From positions 1 through 64,000 of the forward strand of contig DASVCL010000024.1 of the NCBI GenBank assembly GCA_036381615.1: DNA of 64,000 nucleotides. Reading direction: 5' to 3'. Made by a program: the position numbers and the translations under genes. Under the pieces are notes generated by a model. The model saw nothing but the letters and a program-made list of their open reading frames with translations. It had not been told where the DNA came from and searched no databases. Positions 62,580 through 64,000 of this stretch are shown here, one piece after another. Source of the DNA: CALANV01 sp036381615 (GTDB lineage Bacteria > Pseudomonadota > Alphaproteobacteria > CACIAM-22H2). Position 1 is the first letter of the stretch, and the number at the start of each line of letters is the position of its first letter.

Positions 62580-63826
62580 GCGATCGCCGGCACTCCGTCA
62601 GTGACGAGACGGCCTACGAGCGCGACAAGCGCATGGCCGCGGATCCCGATGTCGACGTGCGCCGTCAAGTCGCGCGCAGCCCGACGACACGGCCCGAAAT
62701 TCTCTACTATCTCGCCAGCGACCGGTCCGCCGCGGTGCGGCGCGAGATCGCCGCCAATGCGCGAACGCCCACGCAGGCGGATGCGCTGCTCGTCAGCGAC
62801 CCGGACGAGGACGTGCGCGCCGATCTTGCGCGCAAAGTGGCGCTGCTGCTGCCCGGGCTTTCGCCCGACGAACAGGACCAGGCAAGGCGGCGCGTGATCG
62901 ACATCGTCGAGGCGCTGGCCCGCGACCAGGCGGTGCGCGTGCGCCAGGTGATTGCCGAGACCCTGAAGGACGTCGCCGGCGCGCCGCCGGCGCTGATCCG
63001 CCGTCTGGCGCGCGACACGGAGATCGTCGTCGCCGAGCCCGTGCTGCGGTTCTCGCCGCTGCTCACGGACGAGGACCTGATCGAGATCATCACCGCCCCG
63101 CCGGCAGAAGGCGCGCGTACGGCAATCGCCCGCCGCGCGGCCGTCACGAGCCCCGTTGCCGACGCGATCGTGGCGGCCGGCGACGACGCGGCCATCGCCG
63201 CCCTCCTCGCCAATCCGTCGGCGCAGATCCGCGAGGAAACGCTCGACCTGATCGTCGATCTCGCGCCCGGCCGCGAGTCGTGGCATCCGGGCCTCGTGCG
63301 CCGGCCGAGCCTGCCGAACCGCCTGGTGCGGCGGATCGCGCGTTTCGTCGCGGCGGCGCTTCTGCGCGAGCTCGAGCAGCGCAGCGACCTCGATCCCGCG
63401 GCGCGCGCGGCGGTGTCCGAAGAGGTCGCACGCCGGCTCGAATCCGGCGAGGCCGCGACCGCACCGGGCGAGGCGCCGGAACAGGAAACCGCGGAGGAGA
63501 TCGTCGCCCGCATGAAGGCCAAGGGCGAGCTGGACGAGGCGGCGGTGACGCAGGCCCTCAACGAGGGGCGTCGCCCGTTCGTGCGCGCGGCGCTCGTGGC
63601 GCTCAGCGGCCTTCCGGCCGACGTCGTCGACCGCATCCTGAGATCCCACAGCGCCAAAGGCATCGTCGCCCTCGCCTGGAAGGCGGGCTTGAGTCCGCGC
63701 GTTTCGACCCAGATCCAGCTTCGCCTCGGCGGCATCGCACCCAAGAACCTGATGTCGCCGCGCGGCGGCGGATGGCCGCTGACGCCCGAGGAGATGACCT
63801 GGCACCTGGAATTCTTCGGCGCGTAA
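62576..63826 (+). CDS. DUF2336 / HEAT-repeat-like protein
   Basis: 416-residue all-helical protein. The N-terminal two thirds contain repeated HEAT-like units (RRQVARSPTTRPEILYYLASD, RREIAANARTPTQADALLVSD, DVRADLARKVALLLPGL, VRVRQVIAETLKDV), each ending in Asp-rich turns. The C-terminal part (RRPFVRAALVALSGLPADVVDRILRSHSAKGIVALAWKAGLS) is the DUF2336 signature. No catalytic motif is visible; it looks like a scaffold or protein-interaction module. Tight coupling to the upstream diguanylate cyclase suggests it is an effector or regulator of that enzyme (inference). Confidence 0.9.
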   Translation: MSDRRHSVSDETAYERDKRMAADPDVDVRRQVARSPTTRPEILYYLASDRSAAVRREIAANARTPTQADALLVSDPDEDVRADLARKVALLLPGLSPDEQDQARRRVIDIVEALARDQAVRVRQVIAETLKDVAGAPPALIRRLARDTEIVVAEPVLRFSPLLTDEDLIEIITAPPAEGARTAIARRAAVTSPVADAIVAAGDDAAIAALLANPSAQIREETLDLIVDLAPGRESWHPGLVRRPSLPNRLVRRIARFVAAALLRELEQRSDLDPAARAAVSEEVARRLESGEAATAPGEAPEQETAEEIVARMKAKGELDEAAVTQALNEGRRPFVRAALVALSGLPADVVDRILRSHSAKGIVALAWKAGLSPRVSTQIQLRLGGIAPKNLMSPRGGGWPLTPEEMTWHLEFFGA

Positions 63827-63832
63827 AAAGTC

Positions 63833-63925
63833 ACCAAGCGGACTTGAACCACGAAGATCACCAAGGCCGCCAAGGGACCGCGCCGGACCCGGTCCCGCGG
63901 GAGTTCAATCCTGGCGCGGTGCGCT
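63833..63925 (+). repeat. Intergenic repeat element, copy 2
   Basis: Read on the plus strand it has a head TGAACCACGAAGATCACCAAGG, a 7-bp stem hairpin GGGACCG/CGGTCCC (63874-63880 with 63890-63896) and a GGGAGTTCAATCCTGGCG tail. Head and tail match the minus-strand element at 33815-33915, though the central hairpins differ. The rest of the window end (63926-64000) shows no recognisable gene. Confidence 0.5.
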
Positions 63926-64000
63926 GTCCCGGCGGTGGGACAGCCGGACGGGGGATCCCGCCTGTCAGATCCATGTGTTCGCTGGCTCAAGGCCGGTTGC

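Overview
The window is about 64 kb of GC-rich, gene-dense bacterial DNA, most likely from an alphaproteobacterium of the Rhodospirillales or Hyphomicrobiales type. The support for this is the gene orders def-fmt-truA, argH-lptM-lysA, metX-metW opposite hisC-tyrC, and etfB-etfA next to a 3-hydroxyacyl-CoA dehydrogenase, together with PhaR/PhaC/PhaA/PhaB and a probable methylsuccinyl-CoA dehydrogenase. No rRNA, tRNA, insertion sequence, prophage or CRISPR array was found. Many neighbouring genes overlap by ATGA, which indicates tight translational coupling.

Region 1 (1-10.7 kb) is an oxalate/formate module. A minus-strand gntR(FCD)-oxc unit stands back to back with a plus-strand tripartite tricarboxylate-type (TTT) transporter in the unusual order tctA-tctC-tctB. 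Downstream lies a two-subunit NAD-linked formate dehydrogenase (NuoE-NuoF fusion plus an Mo/W catalytic subunit). Two 15-bp inverted repeats with the same architecture, GGTAT-N5-ATACC, lie in the gntR/tctA divergent promoter region and directly upstream of the formate dehydrogenase operon. I infer one regulon: import of a small dicarboxylate (possibly oxalate), decarboxylation of oxalyl-CoA to formyl-CoA, and oxidation of formate to CO2 with NADH. The formyl-CoA transferase would have to lie beyond the left edge or elsewhere.

Region 2 (10.8-20.3 kb) holds a cyclic-di-GMP PAS-GGDEF-EAL protein, then polyhydroxybutyrate metabolism (phaR, a small PhaE-like protein overlapping phaC, phaA, phaB), an orphan histidine kinase with a periplasmic CxxCH heme motif, and an EamA-type exporter.

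Region 3 (20.3-33.8 kb) is mostly housekeeping: glutathione S-transferase, glyoxalase II, methyltransferase, metXW, hisC-tyrC, a large TIGR02302/DUF4175 membrane protein, lysA, lptM, argH and a TlpA-like thioredoxin.

Region 4 (33.9-41.9 kb) holds acyl-CoA metabolism: 3-hydroxybutyryl-CoA dehydrogenase, EtfAB, cob(I)alamin adenosyltransferase and a methylsuccinyl-CoA dehydrogenase-like enzyme. These fit an ethylmalonyl-CoA pathway for C2 assimilation. A secreted barnase and its barstar inhibitor lie between them.

Region 5 (41.9-55.7 kb) has a hydrolase, an HNH nuclease, glycan-related genes (glycosyltransferase, epimerase, Gfo/Idh/MocA oxidoreductase), coq7, dsbB, a YqaA-like protein and rmuC. 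It ends with a self-contained cassette of an isocitrate-lyase/PEP-mutase-superfamily enzyme plus a complete ABC importer, set between rmuC and def.

Region 6 (55.8-64 kb) holds def-fmt-truA, dapE-dapD, and a diguanylate cyclase translationally coupled to a DUF2336 protein. Two related intergenic repeats, near 33.85 kb and 63.87 kb, look like members of a dispersed repeat family.
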